From positions 1,168,715 through 1,232,714 of the forward strand of contig NW_006763296.1 in assembly GCF_000218685.1 (NCBI RefSeq): 64,000 nucleotides of DNA. Reading direction: 5' to 3'. Numbering within the stretch: position 1 is the first letter of the stretch; each line of letters begins with the position of its first letter. A program made the position numbers and the translations under genes. The stretch comes from Serpula lacrymans var. lacrymans S7.9 (Eukaryota > Basidiomycota > Agaricomycetes > Boletales > Serpulaceae). The notes under the pieces were generated by a model. That model was not told the origin of the DNA, searched no databases, and saw only the letters and a program-made list of their open reading frames with translations. Shown in pieces: positions 22,373-31,789 of the stretch.

Positions 22373-24509
22373 GTAGCACGCTCATCTGTACATGCCAGAA
22401 TCAATGCTGATCTATGTGGTGTGATAGTGAGTTTTCTGAGATTGTGTTCTTGCCAAGACCTTATGTTCTGAGAGGTGTTGGTTGTAGGAACATGTCTGCT
22501 AAGCAGTGAAAGGGTGGGGACCTATATGAACACTCAAAATTTTGTGTCATGGGGTTACAAGGCTGAATAAACAGCCATCTATAAGAAGTCATGGCAAATA
22601 ATCAATTTGAAAACTTTACTCAATATCAAATTTTCTTAATTAGTGGATGGAGACTTGATGGATTTGAACACTTTCTATTCAGCACACAAATCACCATACC
22701 AGGGTGGAAGTTCAGTGTCACATGTCACACCCCTCTGAACACCTGGTTGAAACAGTACAGTAGAGTATATGCCCAAAGTATAAAGAGTTTTGGTAAATAA
22801 TATACTGTATTATTTTGACATTATATATGTGGGGTTTTTAGTGTGATATATTATAATGATAGGTTTGTGTATTTATCAGTGGTTGTGATGCATGATAAAC
22901 CTAGGTCAAAATAGTACAGTATACACCTACTGTAATTCTTTCTTATCATGCAAGGAAAGGAATATTTTCAAGGTATATTGTAATATATTGATGTTAAGTT
23001 TATTGCATTGTCACACCACTTTTTCATTCACCTGCATATATTATTATACATGAAGCATTGTTTAGACTAAAAATACATCATAGAGATAGAAGTAACTTTG
23101 TGGAGGAAAACATTGCAACCTGTATAGTAAAAAAGCTGGTGTTACAATTCTTGAGATAATATACTAGGTGTTTTTTATGGTGTTTGTAGCTGTTAGTAAT
23201 CATGTTTCACTGTGGGAATCAACCTATATTAGCTAGACTTGCAGTGTGATCTTATGGCGAATTTTTTGTAAAAATTTACCGTTTATATCTAAGGAAAATA
23301 TGAAGTAAATTTTTAAAATATAATCCCTAATATCATTTGCCTGTCCTCACAGCTTTGATTCTGGTATTTTTAGTAAAATCATCATCCTACTGTCTCATAT
23401 ATTATAGAGAAAATATTTAAAAAATAATCATGCTTGAGGCAGGCAACATACAGAGAATGTTTTGAAGATAATATTTATAAAATTCTCCAAGGATCCACTC
23501 TAAATTGCATTATCATTGATCCTAAGCATTTATTATGAAACATTTCAAACCAATATCTTCCTTATATTCAACCTTTATCCACAGCATTTTTTTGAAATTA
23601 TTTCTAATTATCTTCCAGACTGTTTTCATCCTCAAACTGCAGCTTTGATTCACAATCAAAGCTGCAGTCCGATGATGAACACATCACGTGTGACATGATT
23701 CCTTGCGTGACTACTTTTTTGAAATTTGATTGGATCCTGTCAGCCGAGTTGTTCTGAATCTTATCTAAATGCTTGTCGCCTTTACACCATCATCATGATG
23801 TTGAAGCTGCCTCGGTCAGTGGATCAACACTTTGTGTTGCATAAAAAGGTGAGCAAAGCACCCCACAATTTATCCTCCAGCTAATGTCTATGTATCTGAA
23901 ATTCAGGTCCTTTTGGAACATTCACGCTATGGTGAGCACCACACTTGAAAGTGACCACGGTCAACATCCATGATCCTGATCATGAGGTCCAAAGCTGCAC
24001 TGAGATGCCTGGAAGACAAGGTTGTCGATGGTACAATTCTTCTCCTATATTACATTCCAATATCCTCTGGGTAACTATCTGATTTCAGCAAAAAAAAAGC
24101 AAATGTTTGCCTTCTATCATAGGGTTGCCCTACTCATCATCATCTTGATTATACTGGCCCTCATCATCTTGATCATGACACATGGAGCTGCACTAAAATG
24201 CTTGGGAGGGTACTTTATATTTTCTGTTGAATTTACTAACACAATCTGTTTAAGCTCATGAGTATTCTGCATCCAAAACCATCCATATGTTCTAAGGTAG
24301 TGCTCACTTCTTTTTGTGATTTTTTGTTTGCACTTGTTCACTCATATTCAATAAATCCACAACATATAGGGCCTCATACCCTCATCCTGAACTACAACAC
24401 AGTCTTGCTGGAAATCGTTCATCATGTCCCAGGATGTAAGTGCCTTCATTTTCAAAGGTCGTTCTGGCTTACCATTTGTCATTTGCAGTATGGATTTCTA
24501 TATGGTGCG
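22373..24509. other. AT-rich region without recognised gene
   Basis: No family resemblance found; open frames are under 80 codons. Around 23850-24500 there are GTAAG and YAG strings that could be remnants of exons, but no coherent protein can be read. It contains one strong hairpin (23637-23667). Confidence 0.45.
23637..23667. repeat. perfect 14-bp inverted repeat (hairpin)
   Basis: CTGCAGCTTTGATT, loop CAC, then AATCAAAGCTGCAG. Weaker complementarity (TTCATC...GATGAA) continues outside. Confidence 0.85.
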
Positions 24510-24646
24510 GTGTCGATGATGAGAACTGTTGTTAGAAAAAAACACACACAAAAACAAACTAACACACAATCCTCCCAGATTCCACGGAACTTGTTTATGG
24601 GCTTTGCTAGAACAGTGGAGTGGTCTGGTTGTTTGTGGGGTGGTAC
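24510..24646 (+). repeat. left copy of a 137-bp inverted repeat bounding an 18-kb block
   Basis: It begins GTGTCGATGATGAGAACTG and ends GGGGTGGTAC. It recurs in reverse complement at 42472-42609 with a handful of differences (an A-run region, a 3-nt insertion, one C/T). Flanking sequences outside both copies are unrelated. Confidence 0.85.
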
Positions 24647-24648
24647 AT

Positions 24649-24684
24649 TGTCATGCACCAAAGTTGAGTGGTAGCATGGACAGG
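24649..24684 (+). repeat. start of repeat X, left of the Gypsy insertion
   Basis: TGTCATGCACCAAAGTTGAG and the following bases match the start of X at 40400. The Gypsy element interrupts X here; X resumes at 31506. Confidence 0.85.
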
Positions 24685-25057
24685 TGTAAAAGCCTTATCC
24701 CCTATACCGAACTAACGGAGGGATGAAGACCTTAAATCGACAAGTAGCGTCACAAGTAATCGATTGAGAAGTAATCAACAACTAAGGAAAATATGTACAT
24801 GGGTGTTCACTATATATACGTTTCTGAGAGTCAGCCATGAGGCGCTGACTGACATAACATGCAGTAGCCATGAGGCGCTGACTGATGTTCTTTGTAATAG
24901 TTCTAGGCTCTTTGTCACGTGATGGTCACGTGATCTGATATAGCTAAGTATTATGTTATCCGCGCTAATAGCAGCAGCTTAACATATTATATCTGTCATG
25001 TGATTATCTACTAAAGAAAATGAAAAAGGAACTAGCGCTCTGGTTCAGGTTGTGACA
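24685..25057 (-). repeat. 3' LTR of the intact Gypsy
   Basis: On the minus strand it starts TGTCACAACCTGAACC. Compared with the 5' LTR it has an extra internal duplication of AGCCATGAGGCGCTGACTGA. Confidence 0.9.
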
Positions 25058-28000
25058 TTACCCCCTCCTTAGGACTTTCGTCTCGAAAGTAGGGGTCCAT
25101 TTTTCCGTTTTCCCAATTGAACAATTGTTTTCGGACTCTAGTCGTTGTGAAGTTTTCGAATGGTTGGAAATGTAATTGGAATCGTATCCGTCGAGGTGCA
25201 CTAGGGTTGTTATGTGGAATGTTTTTACTTTGTCGGGTGAGTTGTTTAGGTGTTGTTCGGGTTCCCATGTGCGTTCCTCTTTTGGATAATTCTTCCAATG
25301 TACTAAATATTCCAATTTTCCTCTTTTTAGACGTGAGTCTAGAACTTCTTTGACTTCATATTCTTCTTGTCCGTCTACTATTACCGGCGGTATCGGTTTA
25401 GGTTTCTGTTGGGAAGGGAATTGTGGTTCTTTGTATGGCGTGAGTTTTATCTCGTTAAAGACCGGATGAATGGGCCGCCATGTCGGTGGTAATGCTAGTT
25501 TATAGGCCGATTCACCTATCTTTTCCAGTATCTCGAACGGGCCGTGTCTCTTATCGTCTAGTTTCTTAGCTGGTTGATCCGTTGAGATATTTGTTGCTTC
25601 CACATACACCTTATCTCCTACTCTATATTCCACTGCTTCTCTTTTCTTCTTATCGTACTGCCTCTTCATCTGTTCAGCTGCCTTTTGCAGCGACTCTTCT
25701 GCTTTCTTTCTCGTTTCTATCATTCTTTTTACGAAATCTTCCACATTTTCGTTCTTCACTCCCACTTTCACTACTTCCTGTGTTCTCGGATGATGTCCAT
25801 GATTCAAGTAGAACGGGCTATATCCCGTTGCAGAATGTTGTTTGTTATTGTAAGAGAATTCTGCTAGGGTAAGCCATTCTGCCCAATCATCTTGTTTATG
25901 GTTTACGAAGATTCTGAGATACTGCTCTATCTCTTGATTGATCCTCTCCGTTTGTCCATCCGTTTGTGGGTGCCAAGCTGTTGATGGGTTTGCTTTTATC
26001 TGAAGAAGCATATGTAGATCTTTCATGAATTTTGAAACGAACTGCGGTCCTCGATCTGAGATGATCTTTTCGGGTATGCCGTGGTTTCTGAATACATGAT
26101 CTCTAAATAATCGTGCCACTCCTTCCGATGTGATTTCCATCTGCGTGGGAATTACCTTGATCATTTTTGTAAACCGATCTACTATTACCATTATCATGTT
26201 ATATCCATTTGACTCTGGTAATGGTCCGATCAGATCTACCGATATGATCTGCCACGGTTTATCCGGGATCTCGTTTGGATGGAGCGGTGCTGCTTTCTTT
26301 TTATGGTCTGTCTTGGTTCTTTGGCAGACTTCGCATCCATCTACGTATCTCGTGATATCTCTGTCCATATAGGGCCACCAGTATTGTCGAGTGATTAGTT
26401 CTTTTGTCTTATATCTTCCTGGATGACCTGCAATGACGGAGTCGTGGTTTCGTCGGATGATTTCTTCCCTTAACGCGGCATCTTTTGGTACATAGATTCT
26501 GCCTTTGAATACTATGCAACCGTCTTCGTCTAGCCATCCATCCTCTCTCCTCTCTATCTTTCCTTTCATTTTTTTTATCAGTTCATCCACGTTTCCTTTT
26601 CTCTTTGTGATCCATTTTGAGATTTCCAGCTCTCTCTCTTGGCTGTCTGCGATCTTTTGTCTTTGTTCTGGAGAGAGAGTCATTCTTACAAATAGTTTCT
26701 CATCCAGTAGCACGACGTCTTTGTTGTCGTTTTCTCCTTTGTTATGATCTGATCGCCTCGAGAGAAGATCTGCTTTTATATGCTTCCTTCCTGGCATATG
26801 ATATATTGTGAAATGATACTGGCTTAACTCCGTCATCCACCGCGCCTGTCTCCTATTCAACTTCTCTGGTTCTTTGAAATACAGCAGATTTTGATGATCT
26901 GTCCATATCTCAAATTCCTCTTCTGCGTCTATTAAGTAATGTCTCCATTCGTTAAGTGCCGTCATGATGGCAAGAAGTTCTTTGTCATAGATCTCGTAAT
27001 TGCGTTCTGTGGGGTTCAACGCTTTGGAGAGGTATGCAATTGGCTTCCAGTCATCCTTTTGTCTTTGTGATAAGACAGCACCCATAGCGAAGTCACTACT
27101 GTCCGCTTCTACTTTGTATTGGCCATGTGGTACTGGGAGAGCTAACACTGGGGCTGAAGCTACGCATTGTTTCAGTGTTTTAAATGCTTCGTGTTGTTCA
27201 TTCCCCCAAATGAAGTCCTCTTTTCCCGTTAACTTGGTCAATGGTTTGGCTACTTCCCCGAAGCCTTCTATGAATCTTCTATAGAAGTTTACAAATCCCA
27301 AGAATGCTTGTATCTCCTTCTTATTTTTGCACTCTGGCCATTTGCTAATTCCTTCTACTTTTACCGGATCCATGCAAATTTCGTTCTCTGAGATGATCAG
27401 TCCCAGGTATTCTACTTCTGTCTGTTCGAAATCGCATTTTTCTGGTTTAAGATAGAGATGATTCTTTCTTAGGATTTCTAACACACGTTGCGTCGTTGCT
27501 CGGTGCATTTTTATATCCTTGGTGAATATCATAATATCGTCTAGATATATGATCACTAACCCTTCATCTATCAACTCTTTGAAAAGCGTGTTCATCATTG
27601 TTTGGAACGTGGCGGGGGAATTTGTCAGTCCGAAGAACATGACTAATGGTTCAAATAACCCTCGATTTGTCCTAAACGCCGCTTTATGCTCGTCTCCTTC
27701 TCTCATTCGGATATTATTATATCCCCATCTTACGTCCAGTTTTGTGAAGTACTTTGCTCCACTCAACTTGTCTACTAGTTCTCCGATCAATGGAAGTGGA
27801 TATCTATTTTTGATAGTGATATCATTTAACTTCCTATAATCTTGAACCGGTCTTAACTTTCCGTCTTTCTTTTTTATGAAGAAGAATGGGGATGTGAACT
27901 GGGACTTCGATGGTCTTATCCGTCCCGATTTTAGATTCTCTTTTAGGAACGCATCTAGTTCTTCTTGTTCTCCCCTTGCCAATAGATAGATCTTGCAATC

Positions 28001-29293
28001 TAGGGAGTGATCTCCCGGTATAAGTTCAATTGCGTGATCCCATTGCCTTCTTTCAGGTAACGTGTCAAACTCCTTTTTATCAAATACGTCTTTGTATTGA
28101 TGAAGGTGTGCTGGCACTATCTTTTCAAATCCTCCTTCTTTTCGATCCTTGCCTGCGGCTTCTGCTAGCTTCTGTGCCATTGTGCCTTGGGCTCTGATAT
28201 GGTAATATTGATCGTTGATCGTGGCATCTTCGAAATTATGGAGGTTTACCTGTATCATCCGCTCGTCTTCTCCTAGTTCCTCAAAGAATATTTCCGGATC
28301 CTCCTCTGGATCAGAGATCCGGATTCTCGGCCTGCATTCTTCGGGACATCTTTCAAAGGTCAACTTTGATTCTTTCCAGTCTATCTTGGGATTGTGTTTG
28401 TTTAACCACTCATGTCCTAGAAACATTTTTCCGTTACCCAGATTGGTTACGGCAAGATGTATCTTCTCAATGTGTCCGTCGATTTCCATGAGCAGTGTTA
28501 CAAATTCATTGATGGCTCCGTTCTTATTAAGAGTTCCATCTGCATTGTAGACTGGAATAGGTCTCGGTATCTTCCTTGTCTCGTATCTTTTGTCTTTAAC
28601 AAATTGGGAGTCAATGCAACTCCCCGTGCATCCACTATCCAATAGTGCTTCGACTGTTTCTGTTTGGAGAGTATCTAACGTAGTAAGCTTACATTTTACG
28701 TTCATTTGATTGCCTTGGGTGCCCCTGATGTACTTTTTTGGGGAGGCAATCTCTATGATCGCTTGTATTGCTTCTACTTTTGGTAACCGGTTAATTTCTT
28801 TTATCGTTTCCCGGGTTACTTCTCTCGCTCTTTTCTTATGTGTCCAGGCACTCAGAATCCCAATGGATCTTTCTTCCTTTTGGTCTCTTAGCCTGTCTAC
28901 TACCCACTCTGGGGTCCAAACTTCTGTTCTAGGTTTTTTTAAAGGGGTTCCTGACCTTTCTTCTACAGTCTCTGCTGTGTTTTCCTCCGTAGAGTTCACC
29001 GCATCGGGTGTAGGAATCTTAGTATCTATCGTAAATGCTGCGCCTTCTAGCGATTTGCCCGCCGTCGGAACTGCGGATGTCTCATCACTCTGCGCCGCTT
29101 TTACTCTAGTTGCATCTTTTTTGTTTCGGATTTCTTTCTTTGTCTGGGTGGAAATAGTTTTATTGACATCCGCGCTAAAGCTGCAGCTTAACAATTCTGA
29201 GTCGTACATATCTACAGTCAAAGGAAGAAATCGATTTGAAACATCTTTAGGCTCAGTCGGTCGATGCGGTACCGCTGGCCTTTTTAAAAACCC
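25058..29293 (-). CDS. Gypsy pol polyprotein: protease, RT, RNase H, integrase, chromodomain
   Basis: Open frame of 1387 codons from the first Met at 29221, extending upstream in the -1 frame to the gag stop. Residues counted from that Met: protease LLDSGCTGS (about 193-201); RT with KLDVRWGYNNIRM and YLDDIMIF (about 558); RNase H VEADSSDFAMGAVLS; integrase zinc-binding HDSVIAGHPG...CEVCQRTK; catalytic Asp-Asp-Glu in ISVDLIGPL, ISDRGPQF and GQTERINQE; C-terminal chromodomain YEVKEVLDSRLKRGKLEYLV then HWKNYPKEERTWEPE (about 1284-1335). Chromodomains in this family guide insertion by binding histone marks. No stop, frameshift or catalytic change seen. Translation probably depends on the frameshift site at 29252-29293. 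Confidence 0.95.
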   Translation of the reverse strand, partial: GFLKRPAVPHRPTEPKDVSNRFLPLTVDMYDSELLSCSFSADVNKTISTQTKKEIRNKKDATRVKAAQSDETSAVPTAGKSLEGAAFTIDTKIPTPDAVNSTEENTAETVEERSGTPLKKPRTEVWTPEWVVDRLRDQKEERSIGILSAWTHKKRAREVTRETIKEINRLPKVEAIQAIIEIASPKKYIRGTQGNQMNVKCKLTTLDTLQTETVEALLDSGCTGSCIDSQFVKDKRYETRKIPRPIPVYNADGTLNKNGAINEFVTLLMEIDGHIEKIHLAVTNLGNGKMFLGHEWLNKHNPKIDWKESKLTFERCPEECRPRIRISDPEEDPEIFFEELGEDERMIQVNLHNFEDATINDQYYHIRAQGTMAQKLAEAAGKDRKEGGFEKIVPAHLHQYKDVFDKKEFDTLPERRQWDHAIELIPGDHSLDCKIYLLARGEQEELDAFLKENLKSGRIRPSKSQFTSPFFFIKKKDGKLRPVQDYRKLNDITIKNRYPLPLIGELVDKLSGAKYFTKLDVRWGYNNIRMREGDEHKAAFRTNRGLFEPLVMFFGLTNSPATFQTMMNTLFKELIDEGLVIIYLDDIMIFTKDIKMHRATTQRVLEILRKNHLYLKPEKCDFEQTEVEYLGLIISENEICMDPVKVEGISKWPECKNKKEIQAFLGFVNFYRRFIEGFGEVAKPLTKLTGKEDFIWGNEQHEAFKTLKQCVASAPVLALPVPHGQYKVEADSSDFAMGAVLSQRQKDDWKPIAYLSKALNPTERNYEIYDKELLAIMTALNEWRHYLIDAEEEFEIWTDHQNLLYFKEPEKLNRRQARWMTELSQYHFTIYHMPGRKHIKADLLSRRSDHNKGENDNKDVVLLDEKLFVRMTLSPEQRQKIADSQERELEISKWITKRKGNVDELIKKMKGKIERREDGWLDEDGCIVFKGRIYVPKDAALREEIIRRNHDSVIAGHPGRYKTKELITRQYWWPYMDRDITRYVDGCEVCQRTKTDHKKKAAPLHPNEIPDKPWQIISVDLIGPLPESNGYNMIMVIVDRFTKMIKVIPTQMEITSEGVARLFRDHVFRNHGIPEKIISDRGPQFVSKFMKDLHMLLQIKANPSTAWHPQTDGQTERINQEIEQYLRIFVNHKQDDWAEWLTLAEFSYNNKQHSATGYSPFYLNHGHHPRTQEVVKVGVKNENVEDFVKRMIETRKKAEESLQKAAEQMKRQYDKKKREAVEYRVGDKVYVEATNISTDQPAKKLDDKRHGPFEILEKIGESAYKLALPPTWRPIHPVFNEIKLTPYKEPQFPSQQKPKPIPPVIVDGQEEYEVKEVLDSRLKRGKLEYLVHWKNYPKEERTWEPEQHLNNSPDKVKTFHITTLVHLDGYDSNYISNHSKTSQRLESENNCSIGKTEKWTPTFETKVLRRG
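29252..29293 (-). promoter_or_regulatory. candidate programmed -1 ribosomal frameshift site at gag/pol junction
   Basis: The minus strand reads GAG GGT TTT TAA in the gag frame, so the heptamer GGGTTTT (29293-29287) has the X XXY YYZ form. A 6-nt spacer (TAAAAA) follows, then a possible stem GGCCAG-CGGT...ACCG-CTG-GCC. After slippage the reading is GGG TTT TTA AAA and runs open into pol. The heptamer, frame and spacing are seen directly; function is inferred. Confidence 0.78.
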
Positions 29294-30402
29294 TCTAGGA
29301 GTTTTTCCCTCTCTTCTTTCGTCATCTTTTCTAAGAATTCTCGGACATTAAATTGTGGCTTCCTTTTTTGTGCGTCTTTGCACTCGAAGCTTCTATGTCC
29401 CTTCTCTCCGCATCGGTAACATCGTCCCTCGGTGTGGAACTTCGCTTTATCCACCTCCATTCGTTCTCCGTTACCGGTGTAGGTATACCCAGTTCCGTCT
29501 CTTTTCTTCTCTCCTTCTTTCTTTTGTTCCGAATAGGATTTCTTTCCGTTTTCGGAACCTTTCTTTTCTTTTTCTTTTTCTCTCCAAATATAGTCCATTC
29601 TGATGAGTTCTCTTTTCCACTCTTGGTAATCTCTAGGAATATGCCCACCGTAGATCACCCTATCTACTAGCGGCTTATTCATGTTTCTTCTGAGTAGAGA
29701 TATTAGGAACTCTTCATTTATCCTATTTGTGTATCCCGCCCATCTTTTCTTTTCTTCAAACCTTTCAAAAAAGGCTTGGGCGGTTTCATTGCCCTGTTTT
29801 AGGGTCAATATTTCATTCTTGGCAGCTTCTTTTTCAAAGCTGTCCTTGAATCTTTCTTCCATTTTGTCTGCGAAATACGGCCAGCTTCCGTATGTGTTTG
29901 TGATGTCGAGCCCCAGCTGTTGAGTGTCGACCCGGTTTTCCAGCCAGTCGGTCCGAAAGGCCGCGGCTTCTCCTTCTTTCATAAAAGATAGCACGAAGCT
30001 TATCTTTTTTCTATTGTCTCTGAAGTAGATGGCATCATCTTCGAAATGTAGAAGTAAGGACTCTCTAAAGGCCCTGTACTTTTTCTTATCTCCAGAGAAG
30101 TTTTCTGGCTTCTCCAATGCCGTTCTACTTCTCTCCGTTCTTTCTGGGGGTGGTGGTGATTGCTTCTTTAACTTTCTTTCTAAGACGCTCACTTCTTTGA
30201 GTGCCTCGTCTAATTGCGATTGGTAAAGCATCCGTGTTGCTCTTACTGCCTTTTCCACTTCTTGTTTTACGAATGCTTCCAATTGCGCTTCTTTTGGGGG
30301 GGGAGTTTCTATTCTGGGTAATGAATCCATCATTTCCCTGGTGAAGGCGCTGTCCGTGCTGTTGGATGGCTCGGGCAGATCTCGATATTCTAGGTTTGAC
30401 AT
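29284..30402 (-). CDS. Gypsy gag (capsid and CCHC nucleocapsid)
   Basis: 372 codons. N-terminal coiled-coil-like segment (VKQEVEKAVRATRMLYQSQL), a retrotransposon Gag capsid region (ENFSGDKKKYRAFRESLLLH ... KQGNETAQAFFERFEE), a Lys/Glu-rich linker, and one CCHC zinc knuckle CYRCGEKGHRSFEC near residue 333. It ends at TAA 29284-29286, immediately after the slippery heptamer, with pol in the -1 frame. Confidence 0.93.
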   Translation of the reverse strand: MSNLEYRDLPEPSNSTDSAFTREMMDSLPRIETPPPKEAQLEAFVKQEVEKAVRATRMLYQSQLDEALKEVSVLERKLKKQSPPPPERTERSRTALEKPENFSGDKKKYRAFRESLLLHFEDDAIYFRDNRKKISFVLSFMKEGEAAAFRTDWLENRVDTQQLGLDITNTYGSWPYFADKMEERFKDSFEKEAAKNEILTLKQGNETAQAFFERFEEKKRWAGYTNRINEEFLISLLRRNMNKPLVDRVIYGGHIPRDYQEWKRELIRMDYIWREKEKEKKGSENGKKSYSEQKKEGEKKRDGTGYTYTGNGERMEVDKAKFHTEGRCYRCGEKGHRSFECKDAQKRKPQFNVREFLEKMTKEEREKLLEGF

Positions 30403-31156
30403 CGAATTTGAGTTGGGGAGGAGGGGGAGTTTTGGATTTAATTACGGGGGATGGGATTCTGATTGTTGTTATTTCTGGTAGAGGAAATTGTCCTCTGAAT
30501 ACGTAATCTTGGGAGTAGACGCGTTGCTCTCCTATCCAAATGTATAATTCTCTACTAAGCATAGAAAGGAGTTCACCAGTGATAAGCTGGATTGATACAC
30601 CGCTTTCTAAGGTCTTAGTAGTCTATCTTTTCTCTTCGAGTCAAGGTGGTCCTCTTCTGTCCACCACTGACTATGTATGTAAGGTAACAATTTTTGTATT
30701 TTATGAATTTTATGTAAAAGGTATCGTAATAAATTGGGGTCCGAATGGTTGTCCCAATGTAACCCGCTTATTAAGCTGTCAGTTCTTCTCCCGACTGGCG
30801 GACGCAAATGCGCGGCCTGGTCAGAGGAATTCGAAGGATGAAATTACGTAATACCGAGAAAATCCCAGTGGTTCCACACCAAAGAGATAGATGGTATAAA
30901 AATGTAACTAAAGGGGAATGGGGACGAAGAGTCTTGGGAGGATGAGGGGTGATACATTGGCTGGAAAGAAGGATAAAATGGTGTTGGGGGCGAGTGGGGG
31001 ATGTGATGTAGTGGGAGGGGTGGTGGGTAGTTTGGATTGAGCGTTTGAGTAGGGCTAGGATGAGGAAATGATGATGATGATGATGATGGGGATGGGGGGT
31101 TAGGGATTGGTGCTGTTACCGTTCATGGACGGGACCTCCTGGGGAGTTGGTGATTG

Positions 31157-31505
31157 GGTAAAAGCCTTTATCCCCTATTACGCGAACTAACGGAGGGGTG
31201 AAAGACCTTAAATCGACAGTAGGCGTCCCAGGTAATCGATTGAGAAGTAATCCACCACTCTAAGGGAAATATGTACAGGGGTGGTTCACTATATATACGG
31301 TTTCTGAAAGTCAGCCATGGAGGCGCTGACTGATGTTCTTTTGTATAGTCTAGGCTCTTTGTCAACGTGATGGTCACGTGATCTGATATAGCTAAGTATT
31401 ATGTTATCCGCGCTAATAGCAGCAGCTTAACATATTATATCTGTCATGTGATTATCTACTAAAGAAAATGAAAAAGGAACTAGCGCTCTGGTTCAGGTTG
31501 TGACA
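31157..31505 (-). repeat. 5' LTR of the intact Gypsy
   Basis: Identical to the 3' LTR over the last about 165 bp (31341-31505) but with many single-base insertions and substitutions between 31157 and 31370. It is followed on the minus strand by a leader containing a GAT/ATC microsatellite (31069-31088). Confidence 0.88.
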
Positions 31506-31789
31506 ACAGGTGTCAATAACGAAGTGAATATTCAAAAAGACTTGCCTTTGCGCCACACAGGCACAGTGCCACGTGGAATAGCAACCCAGTCACGCTCACC
31601 TTTGCTTTTCCATTCGGTACTTTCCGCGTTTCGGCATTTCAGCAAATTTTTGCGCCGCCACTGGCTACACATTGCATTGCGCCATCACTTTTATTGTTTC
31701 CTTCACTTCCCTTTCTTTGCCTAGCCCCACCATGGGCCCCTTCCTCTCCTTTTTATTCTCACCTGATGGTTATTTCTGGATCCCCATTC
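31506..31789 (+). repeat. repeat X, forward fragment right of the Gypsy insertion
   Basis: Continues X from 24684 (homologous to 40431-40760) and stops at TCCCCATTC, where the sequence switches to X in the opposite orientation. Confidence 0.85.

Larger units (their letters stand above)
24685..31505 (-). mobile_element. complete Ty3/Gypsy chromovirus with intact ORFs, TSD ACAGG
   Basis: 6.8-kb element on the minus strand: 5' LTR 31157-31505, gag 30402-29284, pol 29293-25058, polypurine tract (AAGGAGGGGGTAA on the minus strand) at 25058-25070, 3' LTR 24685-25057. The target duplication ACAGG lies at 24680-24684 and 31506-31510. A related uninterrupted target sequence is present at 40400-40460. 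Both genes are open with all catalytic motifs, so it may be recently active. Confidence 0.95.

Noticed and set aside
25582..25872. Plus-strand frames across 25-30 kb
   Set aside because: All are antisense to the intact Gypsy gag and pol.
31069..31088. ATG/GAT microsatellite as coding Met/Asp repeat
   Set aside because: Lies in the untranslated leader of the Gypsy element with no supporting frame.
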